DNA of 64,000 nt from Capniomyces stellatus (lineage: Eukaryota > Kickxellomycota > Harpellomycetes > Harpellales > Legeriomycetaceae), in NCBI GenBank assembly GCA_001661515.1, contig LUVW01000001.1, forward strand, positions 638,582 through 702,581. Direction: 5' to 3'. The notes beneath the pieces are model-generated. The model did no database searches and was not told the DNA's origin. It worked only from the letters and a program-made list of their open reading frames with translations. Numbering within the stretch: position 1 is the stretch's first letter; each line of letters begins with the position of its first letter. The position numbers and the translations under genes are program-made. Below, piece by piece: positions 46,110-57,519 of the stretch.

Positions 46110-47602
46110 TCATGACAGCATTATCAAAAACAAAACAAAAAACACCACTGCCAGTACAAATATCAGCATGCACTTGTTCTTCATCGATCTTCGCTGGTAC
46201 TCACTCGCGTTAAACAGTTCTTCTGCTGCCCGCTCACTGTTTATATTCACACTGGTCACGTTGGTTTCAATGTTATCTATTTCAGTGTACAATCACAATC
46301 CCATAAAACACAAGTAGTTAGCATCGGTCAAATTTTTACATCTATTTTTACATCAAGATCTACACTGTAGATATAACCACGTGTTTATATATACATATAC
46401 ATATACATAGCGTAGATTTGCTTTGCTTTGCTTTAAACACTTGCCTAGCAACGTCTGCTGTTCAACCACTATTGTCCCCAAATCTCTGAATATATCATTC
46501 AGCTCAACTATGCCTCGCTCAATCTCTATTATTTCCTCTTCCCTCTCATTAATCATCATCTCATTAAACGTGACTGAATTATCCAACACTTCCATTTGTT
46601 GCTGTTGTAAACTCGCTTGTCTCTTATCCACCTTGTCCCCACTCAGTAGCCCCATCTCCTCGCCCATCTCCTCATCAGCCTGACCTCCAACGCCACCATC
46701 TCCATATCCGCCGCTTGCCCTAGCTTCCGCCTCACTACCGCCACCTCTTATTTGCTGTTGTTGCTGTTGCTGCTGTAACTTGTGCTGCTCTGCCACCACT
46801 TGCTTTGTCGACTCAACCAACTGCCGCTGCTTTGACGCCTCCAAGTTCTGCACCTTTTGGAAGTCCATCAGTATTCTTTTCGAGTCCCTTGCCAGTTTTT
46901 GTTGCTCCAAGTTTCTCGCCCTCTAGTTTATTCATTTGTTTACCAGTCAGTCCAAATCAATCATTCTTAGCACCGTACATAACATAACATAATATATATA
47001 CGTATAAACGTATATACCGCAGCTACTTGCAAGCTCTTTATTCTACAACAGAAACTCTCTCTTACATTGTTGGCGCTTGTGTTCTGGTGTCCAGATAGAT
47101 CTTTCAGGTCCTCATTCACCTCTTTAAACAGTCTTTTCACTGTGTCTGAATCCACTTGCCTAACAAACACACACATTTCTTATAATTTCAACCACTACTG
47201 TTCCAATCTTACAAATATCTAAAACACACACAGTTCATATGTACATATACTCATTTATTCACATCTTACAATTCGGTTCGGAGCCTCTTTGTATCCCTCC
47301 TCCCTCCCAGCAATTTCACGTTTCTTTCAATCTTTACTACCAACGAATTTAATTGAAAAATCTTTTGCGATGCTTTGCTCATTAATTCTTTATACTCTCT
47401 CTCCTCATCTATATATAATACAAATAAAAAGCCCCATTTGCTAAAAATTCACCACAATTCCCTATTCTCAATACTCGAACGTTTATCTGTATAATGCGTG
47501 TACTGCGCTAACATCCTTTTGTTTATTTTGCTGGTTTTTACCTGAGGCCAACACTTGCTCCAATGGCGTCGAGTTATTTTGTACAAAGTCATTGAACGAC
47601 AT
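46110..47602 (-). CDS. Qa-SNARE syntaxin, Pep12/syntaxin-7-like
   Basis: Five exons on the minus strand: 47602-47542, 47408-47270, 47159-47066, 46922-46445, 46276-46110, giving 312 residues. The N-terminal helices (residues about 20-150) contain QKIFQLNSLVVKIERNVKLL, similar to endosomal syntaxins. A linker has poly-Gln and Gly-rich acid stretches (about 155-210). The SNARE motif starts at NEREEEIIEIERGIVELNDI and continues FRDLGTIVVEQQTLLDNIE, with the zero-layer glutamine in EQQ. The single C-terminal membrane anchor is CMLIFVLAVVFFVLFLIMLS. It acts in endosome or vacuole fusion by family. The last intron starts with GC, not GT (CTAG|GCAAGT); this restores LLDNIE and the frame. Pep12 versus Vam3 subclass is not settled. 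Confidence 0.9.
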
Positions 47603-48545
47603 TTTGGATTTGTTATACTTTATTTTCTGGTTCTTTTTTTTTGCTTATTCGTGTCGAATATTCACTTTATGGGGGTGGGGATGGTAGTCCAAATGCTTTT
47701 TCGTTGTACCGAGCAATATATTAATAAAGTATGATTACAGAATTGAAGGGAAAAAAAAGTACAATCTTTTAAACAGAAGCCTCAATTAGCAAAAATAAAT
47801 ACTGTTCACATTTATTAACGTTCAAATTAATAAATTTCAATAAAAATAAATAAGTAAATGCTGTTTGAAGAAATATCTAGCGATTTTAGGATTTAATATA
47901 ACAAGTCTTTTATAAATTAATTAGTTCCAAACTCGACGAAATACACCAAATTAAAAGTGCATTTCATCTGGTCAAAACAGATAATCAAAAAAAAAACGAG
48001 GCAAATATAGGCTCAAATTTTCCATAAAATATCCTTTTTTGCATTCTTTGTTAACGAAAAGCCCCCCCCCATTTCTAATTAAATTTCAGGAGTTTGAAAT
48101 ATGCTCGACTATTTTCAATAGCCAAGATTTCTAAATCCCATTTTATTGGCGGAAAACGCTTGATGCATTTTTTTTTGCTTCCTCATCATTTTAAATGTAT
48201 GCTTTCTGTGAGACAATAACAATTACTTAATCAAAACAACCAAAAAAAACCTGCCATTGGATGTACTTGCCAATTACCATAGCTTTGGCCGTTCTACACT
48301 GCCGTAAAAAGTCGGTTTGCCGTTTCTCTCTAATCATTGGCGCTCATAAACCCCCTCCTTTTTTTTCGATAAAGTCTAATAATAGTACAACTATTACCAA
48401 TGGTCATGGTTTGCGTGAGAAGAAAAAAAAACTAGAGATAACTATGATATTATCATGTATATTTATTGAGGCAAAAGGAAGTAGAATAATAGAAAAAAGG
48501 AGAGTGAGGTCAGACTCATGGGGTTAAAATGTTAATATGAACAAG
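47603..48545. other. Intergenic region
   Basis: Between two minus-strand genes. A C10 run lies at 48063-48070 region and A-rich tracts occur at 48420-48432. The frame at 48261-48527 has no motif. No gene supported. Confidence 0.4.
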
Positions 48546-51500
48546 TTATTCCGAAGTCCAAATATTGACAAAGCGGTCATTCCCAAAAGTAGCAGCTGTG
48601 TTTGAAACAGGACTTGAAACCACAAACGAGACACTAGACTCGCCAAGCTATGTATGTAACATATAACCAAGAATGACAGTTAAAACAATCCAAAAAAAAA
48701 CATCAAGTAAAACAAGAAAGAAAGAGAGAAAGAAAGAAAGAAAGAAAATGGAAGCTTCAAATCCACATTGGTATAAACAATAATAAAAATAGACTCAGTA
48801 TACATAGTTAACGAGACTTACAGAACACGAAGAGCTGAGTTTTCCATTTCTGTAATCAAAGCTGTAAAGAGTTTTGTTGTTAGCTACGGCATATACAAAG
48901 GCGCCGGAATGTGAAAACACAGCCGAGACAAATTTGATGGTTTCGGTACTGCCTTCCTCATCAAGGCCGAATTTTCGTAGCAACTGTAAAGCAGAAAAGT
49001 ATAGCAAGGATAGAAGAATGGAGTTAAAGCTAGCCACGTTACACCAAACTGTGATCGATTCAATCTCGTTGTTTTTAAATAATTAGTAACTGATCCACCT
49101 AGCGTTGGATTTCTAATGGCATGCAGTAGTAGAGATAGTTTCTAGAAAATGTTCAATAAAGCTGCAGCAATGGGACATACCTTTCCAGCGTCTTTGGAGT
49201 ACATGTATACAAATTTCGTATTGTTGCAAACCAACACGCAGAATGATTTCTGGTGCGGAAATGGCGATAACGATGATATCGGAGGAACGGACAATGAGGA
49301 GCCCGAGTCAACGGGATGTATTATTTGCAAACAACGACCAGACTTTTGATCCCAAATCTATTTGAATTTGCCATTGTGTTATTTGTAAGCTCATGAAGTC
49401 TACTTTCAGACCTTTGTTTCTTTTGTTTTCTACCACCATCGTTGTAATTATTGATAGTATTGGTAAGGTAAAGAAGGTAAAGAGGAGGTGATGGGGAGGG
49501 TGGGGAGGAGGGAGCAGTCATTCAATATAAAATAGTAAACACAACATATAAACTATTTGTGCTGATGCTTACTCTGACAGAGCCATCGCTAGAGCCACTG
49601 AAAACTTGCAGCATATCTGGGCTATAAACAGCCGAAGTAACGTACGAGTCATGTCCACGAAATTCGCGCAACAGTTTTCCAGATTTCAGCCCGTAAACCC
49701 TACCAAAAGAAAAAAAAGAAGAATAATTTCAATAAAAAAAAAGGAAGAAAAAATAAAAAAAAGAAGTGGGGGAGGGGAGGGGGAGGAGAGGGAGAGGGAG
49801 GTTAAACTTACTTTAAGGTGTGGTCAAATCCAGCGCTTAGCAGGTTACTTCGGTCATTGGAGAAGCAGACACTTGAAACACCGCCATTATGGACAGAGAT
49901 AAACCGCTTTGAACATGTACCATCACTGACTTTCCAAATCTACATAAACATAGAGTTTAAAGAAAATCAGTCAGTAAACTGGGCTACCTGATTGCTTTCA
50001 TTATACGAGTTGAATGTGGCTGTTACTAGGCACAACACATGCACATAAAAATAATATTATATAATTTTTTTTTTACCTGAACCTGTCCATCTTGTGATCC
50101 TGATGCAATGAGTTTTCCATCATTAGAGTAACACACACTTAAAACCGATGCATCCATCATCATCAAGTCGTCCTAAAATTTAGACATGTGTATACACACT
50201 TGCAAACATTAGCCAACTGGATTGGCAACTCAAAATCCAATATGCAAGAAATGCAAAAGCACACGAGTAATATGTTTGTTGGTGAAACTTACAGATAGTT
50301 GGTATGACAAATCCTTTCTCAGCTTGCCGGTATTGTAATTCCAAATCTCAATAAACCCGTCTTTGCTTCCGGTTGCCAACGAGTGGCCGTCTGGTGAAAA
50401 CGACACACACCCTGGATGATGTCCCTTTGGAAACTAAAGAGTAGGAGCAACCATCTTATTTTAATTTATTTTAAACTGGTATCAAACTTTTTTTTTTATA
50501 ACTATGCGTTAAACGCAGCACTGATGTTGAAAGTGTGGAAAATTACATGTATGGATTTAAGTAGACGTGATGGGATGGCTTACTTTTATTGTAGATAGTT
50601 TGCGTTTTATAGGGTTGGATTCGGATCCCTCGGCTGAGGCAACAGTGCCTCTGAACAAGTCCAGCTTGCCACCAACTGGCAGTAATCCATTTGATTGTTG
50701 CCACTTGATCGATTGGCCCAGGAGTGTTAGTAGTCGTGATGGAGCGACTGATTTGACTTCACTCTCCAATGCTATCACAAAAACAAATAAAAAAAAGAGT
50801 GAGAAAGTGAGGATGAGAGAAAGTGTGAGTGTGTGTATATAGTTGGGCAAATAAATATGATTTTGGCCAAATAGACTAGTATGTGGAACTATTAACCGTT
50901 ATTACCTGCAGCTATTATTTCACGGCGTTTGTATTTGGTTGCGCCAGATGGATATAACTAATAAGAAGTGGATAAGATTGGACAGATAATTTGAGATTAA
51001 TGGATATTGTGTAATTTCTCACCAGCATCGCTAGAAGATGTATAATATCAAATATATCATCTATATACACGCATTTATATATCTGTATGTGGTGAGAAGG
51101 AGGGGGAGGGGAAGGTATTGATAGTGTAAAATTTACGTCGTTGGAGTCAAAAGATGTTCTGGTGATGATGTGTTCTAGATGCAAGTAGCGGCTTTCGTTG
51201 GTTTCTTTTAAAATATTCATGGGTTCAGTTTGGCGTAGCAGTGATCTAGCAGAACCCAGCTCTCTTAGTTCAACCATTTCGATTATAATCTACAGAAGGT
51301 ATTGTACATATATATAAATATAAGAAGATGAAATAGCAGCGAGTATTGTGTTTTGTCGGTTATTATTGGTATAAAGGACCAGTATGCAAACAAGTGATTA
51401 GTTTTTAATATATTATAAGCAAATTTATTTTTAGGATCGTATGAATTGGAAACAAAAGGTTACCTGTTCAAACAGATCAATAAGTTTTGAGGGCAAAATC

Positions 51501-52014
51501 TCGGCTTGGGCGATTGAGCTTAAAACCAAGTCCCACTTGCCCTTCAATATGTTGGTTTTGAATTCGTCTACGCTTTCGACAGCATTTAACCCGATATTCG
51601 TTTCTTGCTATTATACAGCAATGGAATAGAAATTTGGAAATCTTTACAAGCGTTGCTGAACAAAAAAAAACAATATATATATTCACAACTGTGGGTAAAT
51701 GGCAAATATGTGGTGTGTAAATGTTGAATTGTTTACTTGTAGAGTTTCCAGAGTGTTAAGCAGGTTGTTTTCTTTTAGAAATTGCTGGATTAGCCGGATT
51801 ACGCTATTGTACAATTGCATTAAAACAAACAAATTGTATTAAAATAAACAATTAGAGGAAGAAAAGAAGAACACCAAAGCCAAAACCAGCCAGATAACTT
51901 GTGTAAATGAGACAACTTGAATCAAACTGGCAGTATGGTTGTTGCGGGCGGTATATGGAAATGTACGAGTTGAAAAATATAAATTTATGTTTACTCTGTG
52001 GCCTCAATGTCCAT
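48546..52014 (-). CDS. SMU1: SMU1-like spliceosomal WD40 protein
   Basis: Thirteen exons on the minus strand: 52014-51995, 51803-51737, 51607-51464, 51289-51137, 50957-50906, 50771-50584, 50433-50293, 50172-50077, 49939-49812, 49699-49573, 49357-49181, 48983-48822, 48647-48546, giving 518 residues (human SMU1 has 513). The first exon is only 20 bases; it gives MDIEATDVIRLI, matching the LisH start of SMU1. CTLH follows, then VELRELGSARSLLRQTEPMN and LLGQSIKWQQSNGLLP, both SMU1 signatures. WD40 repeats include SFSPDGHSLATGSKDGFIEI, SQDGQVQIWKVSDG, FRGHDSYVTSAVYSPD and end FGNDRFVNIWTSE. SMU1 joins the B complex with RED and helps activate the spliceosome; it is absent from budding yeast. All twelve introns are GT-AG. 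Very sure. Confidence 0.95.
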
Positions 52015-52590
52015 TGCTACTGTTGTCGTTATTATTTTCTTTTGTCTATTTGGTCGCTGTTTATTTTGTCGTTGTTGGTGCTATTGTCACAGCTTTTATG
52101 GCTGTGAGAGTGTTTTAGTGTGTTGCTTGGGTGCTGTGGGAGGGAAGGTAATGATAAGAAAAAGAATAATGGCAGAAAAGTTAAATGTGACTGAATATAA
52201 TCAAAATTTATGTTTTAGACTTGAATCTTGTACTTTGTCGGAGGGCAAGAAATTTATTCCATCAGAATGATTGAATTTATTTATTAATTATTAATTTATT
52301 ATTAGTGGAGGTGAAGATTAATTGAAAAGTTTAGAAAAAGTGTTTTTTTTTTGTATTTATTTTCTTTTCCCTAGTAACTGGATTATTAAAAATTAAAAAG
52401 TCAACTTTCGCGAAATTGAACTGGGTTTAAATAGTATTCAACAACACTTACTTGTTGTGTTGGGGACAACAATAAAAATAAAAAGGCAAGGAGAAAATAG
52501 TGATAGTATTCAATGTAATAGGATTAAAATGAAGGTAAAATTTAAAAAAAAAAGAAAAAAAAAAGATAACAAGAGAATGTAAAAGAAAGA
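52015..52590. other. Intergenic region
   Basis: Upstream of SMU1 and downstream of the G3BP-like gene, both minus strand. Open frames here (51907-52107, 51998-52270) read through the SMU1 leader and have no motif. Confidence 0.45.
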
Positions 52591-53994
52591 TTATTTTCTT
52601 GGTCTATTTGAGCCTCGTCCAGATCTACCACCTCTATCACCACCAACCTTTTCGAAATCACCGTTTGATCGGCCACCAGAGCTGCGGTTTCCTCTGTAGT
52701 CATCGTTAGCACTGGCAGAACCAGGACCAGGGGCTCTGCGGGCACCAGGACCACCACTTCCCATTCTGCGCTCCTCAACAAGAACCTTGGATCCAGCGCC
52801 AACATCAACCTCCTTTTCGGCAATAGCTTTGCGTTGGGCATCGCTGGTAGCAAAATCGATGACGGCATTTGAGCCATTGATTACTTCGTAGTTGGTGATT
52901 GGGCCAAACTTGGAAAAGATATCCTGGACAGACTTGGGGTCCATGGAGGTAGGAATAGACTTGACGTAGATAGGATTGACTTCCTTTCTGCGGCCGCTGC
53001 TTGATCTTCCCCTTTCAATTCCCGAGCCACTTCCTCTTGGTCCCGAGCCGCCTGACAAAGGCTGCTGTGTAGTAGGAGCTGGCGCAACGGTTCCCTCAAC
53101 TTTAGCCACTGCACTCCCCCACTTGTCGGGGTTGTTTGCTGCCAGAGTTGCCCACGACCTGTTTCCGCCACTTCCTGGGGCTGCAGACTGGGCCTGCTCG
53201 GTTGATCCCTGGGCAATTGGCTGTTTGGCCTTGTCGTCTTTTTTATCAGCACCGCTTTGTGGCTGCACTGCTGCTGATGTTGCTGCTGATGTTGCTACTG
53301 GTGCTGCTACTGGTGCTGCTGCTGATGTTGCTACTGGTGCTGCTGCTGATGTTGGTGCTGGTTTTGCTGTTTCTGTTTTCGACTCAATTTGGTCTACTTT
53401 TTGGTGCACAATTGACGCTGGTCCTTTTTGGTCTGCTGCTGGCTTTCGGACCTCAACTTTTTTGTTTTGTTCTATTGTTGCTTTTGCTGCTTTGTTTTCT
53501 GTCTTTGCTGCTTCCTCTTTCCATGTCGCCACATCCGCTGTGTCTGTCTCTGTAATTCCCTCATTTAGGTATCTCAGTATATCGCTGTGGATGTCATATC
53601 TGTTCTTTTGGTCAACGAGTAAAAACGTCTGTATAAATCTCTTGCTTGCCGCACCTTCGTTGCTCATCAGTCCTGTCGCATTCACCAGTATTTTTCCCTC
53701 TCCAACATCTATACTGTCGACATTTGATAACCGCACCTTTGTGTTTTTGAACCCCCCCTTTGTGTATATTCCATTTATTTCCTGGTTTCCCTTTGACAAC
53801 ATCACTGCCTTTCCCTCTGTCCCGTGTATACATGTAGAGTTCTTATTATAGAAACAGTGCATAACTGCTGGATCTTTATTTAAAGTTGTATAGTATTCTT
53901 TAACAAAGTACCACCCCACCGATAATGGATTCACTTTAGCTACTCCACTGTTTTGCCCACCAACACTCATTTTTCCTTGTCCTTCGCTACTCAT
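52591..53994 (-). CDS. G3BP-like NTF2-RRM-RGG RNA-binding protein
   Basis: A single-exon protein of 467 residues. An NTF2-like domain covers about 22-145 (VGWYFVKEYYTTLNKDPAVM, FYNKNST, RFIQTFLLVDQKNRYDIHSD). The middle is Ala/Pro/Thr-rich, with a run of TSAAAPVA-type units (about 215-245). The RRM is at about 345-420 (NPIYVKSIPTSMDPKSVQDI, FSKFGPI, AVIDFATSDAQRKAI). The tail is RG/RGG-rich. This domain order is that of G3BP (fission yeast Nxt3, budding yeast Bre5), which binds RNA, the Ubp3/USP10 deubiquitinase and nucleates stress granules in animals. The RRM RNP2 site (IYVKSI) is intact. Codon use is GC-rich at the ends, lower elsewhere. Confidence 0.92.
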   Translation of the reverse strand: MSSEGQGKMSVGGQNSGVAKVNPLSVGWYFVKEYYTTLNKDPAVMHCFYNKNSTCIHGTEGKAVMLSKGNQEINGIYTKGGFKNTKVRLSNVDSIDVGEGKILVNATGLMSNEGAASKRFIQTFLLVDQKNRYDIHSDILRYLNEGITETDTADVATWKEEAAKTENKAAKATIEQNKKVEVRKPAADQKGPASIVHQKVDQIESKTETAKPAPTSAAAPVATSAAAPVAAPVATSAATSAAVQPQSGADKKDDKAKQPIAQGSTEQAQSAAPGSGGNRSWATLAANNPDKWGSAVAKVEGTVAPAPTTQQPLSGGSGPRGSGSGIERGRSSSGRRKEVNPIYVKSIPTSMDPKSVQDIFSKFGPITNYEVINGSNAVIDFATSDAQRKAIAEKEVDVGAGSKVLVEERRMGSGGPGARRAPGPGSASANDDYRGNRSSGGRSNGDFEKVGGDRGGRSGRGSNRPRK

Positions 53995-54785
53995 TTTGTA
54001 TCTTTCTTATTCTTTCGGTTATATTGCTATTTTCTCGCTTTATTTCCTACCCTTTCACTTTTATTCCGTTTCTACTTTTCTTCTTCTTGTTGATCGGTTA
54101 GCTTATCTTTGTTTGCCCCGTAATACCTTCTATTATTGGCATATTTTTAAAAGTAAGAAAAAAAAACCCAATTTAATCTTCTATTCCCTGTTTCCCTCTC
54201 CCTCCCTTTCTCACATCATCCTTTGATTTACCAACATCAAACAATCTTTTTTCCCAATTTGCCTCAAAAAACATAATATATATAAACAAGCCCGATTGTT
54301 TCTCTTTTCTCAATCTGGGATTGTCGTCCCCCCATCCTTTCCGTGCCCTTCAAAATGTTTAGATTGCTGGTCTTAATCCAAGCCCACCCCATCAATCTAA
54401 ATATCTGAACAACATCCTTTCTTCTGATGCGCTTTCCCAACCACAATTATTTCCATCATGTCTACTTTTTACTAACTTTGACGTACCTTTAGTTCTTTTT
54501 TCTTTTTGATCTTGTTCCTAAAATCTCAAATCTTTAGCAATCTCGAATCCAATTTAATCAATACCCTTCTTTTTAAAAGTATTTCCTGGTTTTTGTATTA
54601 TTTATAATAAAATACTTTTGAATCTATATCTGTTTTTTTTTATTTCTCCTTTGTAAAACGAAAAGACTCCTACTAATTAATCCCAAACAGCTCCAAAATC
54701 TAAAGTTTCCTCTAATTGTTTTAATTTATCTTTGTGTCTTGATTTTATTATTTTCCTCGCTTTACTTTTTTTTTTTTTTTTTTTN

Positions 54786-54818
<33 letters not shown>

Positions 54819-56096
54819 CAAAAAAAAAATAAATCATTTACATTGTCTATATCCCATTACTTACTCATTATCCCACTGCCCCCTAACCTAACAATCGCTA
54901 TCATTTTTCTTTTTCTTTTTATACCACAATCAAATTCCTGTTTTTATATCTTCAATTAATCTACTATTTTCTGATTCTAGCAATTTTAATTTGTCAACCA
55001 CATTTAAGTTTAAGCATCTGGAAACTTGTTTTTATTCAATTTTTCAATTCTTCAATTACTTGGTTCTTTTTTTCTTTTTTCTTTTCCTCAATCCTTACTG
55101 GGGGATGGGTCAAAATTCCCAACTAGAAAATCATTTTTCGATCTCGATTTCAATTTCAATTTTCTATTCCCTTTTTCTTCCTTTTGTTCATAATACCAAC
55201 CCCATAAACGAATGGATTTAGCTAAACATCAATCCAAATTTCCAAACTTTTTTTTTCCCACCAACAACCCTTCAATTTAGAATCTACAAATTCGTTTAGC
55301 CCCCAATTTCATCCTACTTATTACCTGATCCTCACCCTCCCCTCATTTACCTATTATCCAAGTTTTACTACCATAAGACTCATAGGTTCTATAGTTAACT
55401 AGCAACACAAATAATAATAGCACCAAGCAATCTGCTTCAACGCCACTTTCAACTCAAATTTGCAGCTGAGGAGGGGGGGGAGCAAGTGCTCAACTGGAAC
55501 TTTCCAGAAAATCAATAATTACTTACAACACTCTAGACATTTGCTGCATTACAAAAGCAAAACAAAATTTATCCACATCATATCTTGTACAGTTGACATT
55601 CCCATATCTTCATTTTCTCCTTGTCTTGCCTAATGTGATACCATGAAATATCATTACATTTACAACGATATTTTGCTCTTACTTTTTTGGTAATTGTATG
55701 ACCTTGCTTTATTTAGCTACATAATGTTTCTGATTTATGTAGTTTCTGATCAACTAAACTCTATGTCTTGGAGTTTATTCCAAGTGATGTGAAACATCAA
55801 TCATCGTAATATCTACCATTAAAACACTAAAATCAGCTTCAACATCAGAATATATTTAACCACCAAAGTTAAATAAACTTGTAGAGATATCAGCGGTCGG
55901 ATAAATGTGTGTGTTTATATATTTTGGGCTGTATTCCCTGTCCGTAGCCGTTTTTTTTTGTACGAAAATTAACTGTAAATGTACTTGCATCTTTGATTTG
56001 AAAAGCTTAATTCAAACAGACACAGAAGCTATAGGAAAAATATCAACCACACACACATTTTTTTTCTCCCTAGCCTATTTTACATTGAATAGTATA
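53995..56096. other. Pyrimidine-rich intergenic region with a one-base gap
   Basis: 2.1 kb between the divergent G3BP-like (minus) and Kre9-like (plus) genes. The plus strand is C/T-rich to about 55350, so the G3BP leader would be purine-rich. It contains T19-N-A30 at 54766-54815. No gene supported. Confidence 0.5.
54785..54785. other. Single N between a T-run and an A-run
   Basis: Nineteen Ts (54766-54784), one N, then thirty As (54786-54815) and more A-rich sequence after GTAC. A single N usually marks a contig join of unknown or negative gap size, so length and even strand at this place are not reliable. Confidence 0.9.
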
Positions 56097-56919
56097 ATGG
56101 TTGATCAAAGGATTAGCAGAGGCTTGATGATGAACGGGGCTTTGATACTTGGGTATTTTATACTGCCATCGTGTAAGTGGGATATGTGGTAAATGTAGTA
56201 AGTATACACGGTAAGAATAAAGCTAAAAATATGTTGGTGTGTACAATTTAGTAGCCAGCTTGAGTATAAACACACCTGGGTCGCAGTTCTACTTTGTCCA
56301 GGACAGCTACAATACAATAACATGGAGCTACCCACAAAATGAGGCAGAGACTTTGCCAAAGTATTTAAATATATTTGTTGAAAAGGCACAGAATAGTGGG
56401 TACAATGCTAAGGGACTGTCGGATATAGGATCGGGAGTATTGCTGACTGACAGAATGAGTGTTTGGAAAATACCTAGGGACTACGAGGTGGGAGAGTACA
56501 TTTTAACAATCAAGGGGCTGTTGGAGGACAATGACAAGATAGTAGGGGTTGGGTTATACAACTCCAAACAGGTTGTGATTGCGCAAAGCGGTGTTTTTGA
56601 AATTAAAAGTGCTGGAACTGAAGCAGCAAAATATAACGCTGGAGACAATGCAAATGTTAGGGGAGACAATGGGAATAACAGCAGCGATGGCGGTGGAGGA
56701 GGAGGCAGTGGCATAAAGGTTAAAGACTTGATGGGAGTTCGAGTGCCAAGGCCAGGAGACCCTAGTTTTGGTAATGGAGGTGGAGATGGAAAGAGTAAGG
56801 ATATCATGGAAGAGGAAAGTAGTGCTTTGAAGCTGGGTACAGGAGGGATTAAGGCGTTGTTAGTTTTGAATATTTCGAGTCTGCTGGTGTTAATAGCAGG
56901 ACTTTTTCTAGTGAACTGA
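56097..56919 (+). CDS. Kre9/Knh1-like GPI-anchored surface protein
   Basis: Two exons, 56097-56172 and 56252-56919, giving 247 residues. The N-terminus is a signal peptide (MMNGALILGYFILPSLAS). The Kre9/Knh1-type Ig-like domain is at about 28-130: LSINTPGSQFYFVQDSYNTI, TWSYP, then DRMSVWKIP and GEYILTIKGL. The C-terminal part is Gly/Asn/Ser-rich, then KALLVLNISSLLVLIAGLFL as a hydrophobic GPI-attachment tail. Such fungal proteins are wall or membrane-surface proteins, some tied to beta-1,6-glucan. The exon 1 donor (TCGT|GTAAGT) and acceptor (TTTAG|TA) join in frame. The exact function is unknown. Confidence 0.8.
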
Positions 56920-57184
56920 TGTTATTAATTTTTCTTTGATTATTGATTCTTTCCTAAATTTCTTTGGCAAGTTAATTAGCTTGTGATTTATAGTAAAATA
57001 AAGTAGTACTTGACTTTTGGTAATAATAAACAAAAAAAATCAAGGGTGTTTGGGTTATTTGGAGGATAAATAAAACATAGTTAAATGAAAGGAAAATAAA
57101 TGTATAATGTGGTTTAACACAAAGAACTAGACTAGTCTAGGCTAGACTGAAGGATACAAATAAAGATGGTTGGTAGAGCAAAGA

Positions 57185-57483
57185 CTAAATACCAAAAAAG
57201 TTGCTTGTCTGGTTTTTATTGCTGCTGCTGTGGTTGTTGAGATTGGGGATGTAGCCAGTGTTCATTGGAGCACGGCTGTTGCCATTGTTGTTGTTACCAT
57301 TGTTGTTGTAGTTATTGTTGTTGTAGTCTTTAGCATTTGTTGGACTGTGATAGTTGTTTGCAGCTTGGTTCCCTCTATCAAAAGGTGACACGTTGACAGG
57401 ACCGTTGGATCTATTGTTGTTGTCAGGACCCATGTTGTTAATATTGAATGGTCTAAAGTTGTTGCGGTTGTTAAAGCCTACAC

Positions 57484-57519
<36 letters not shown>

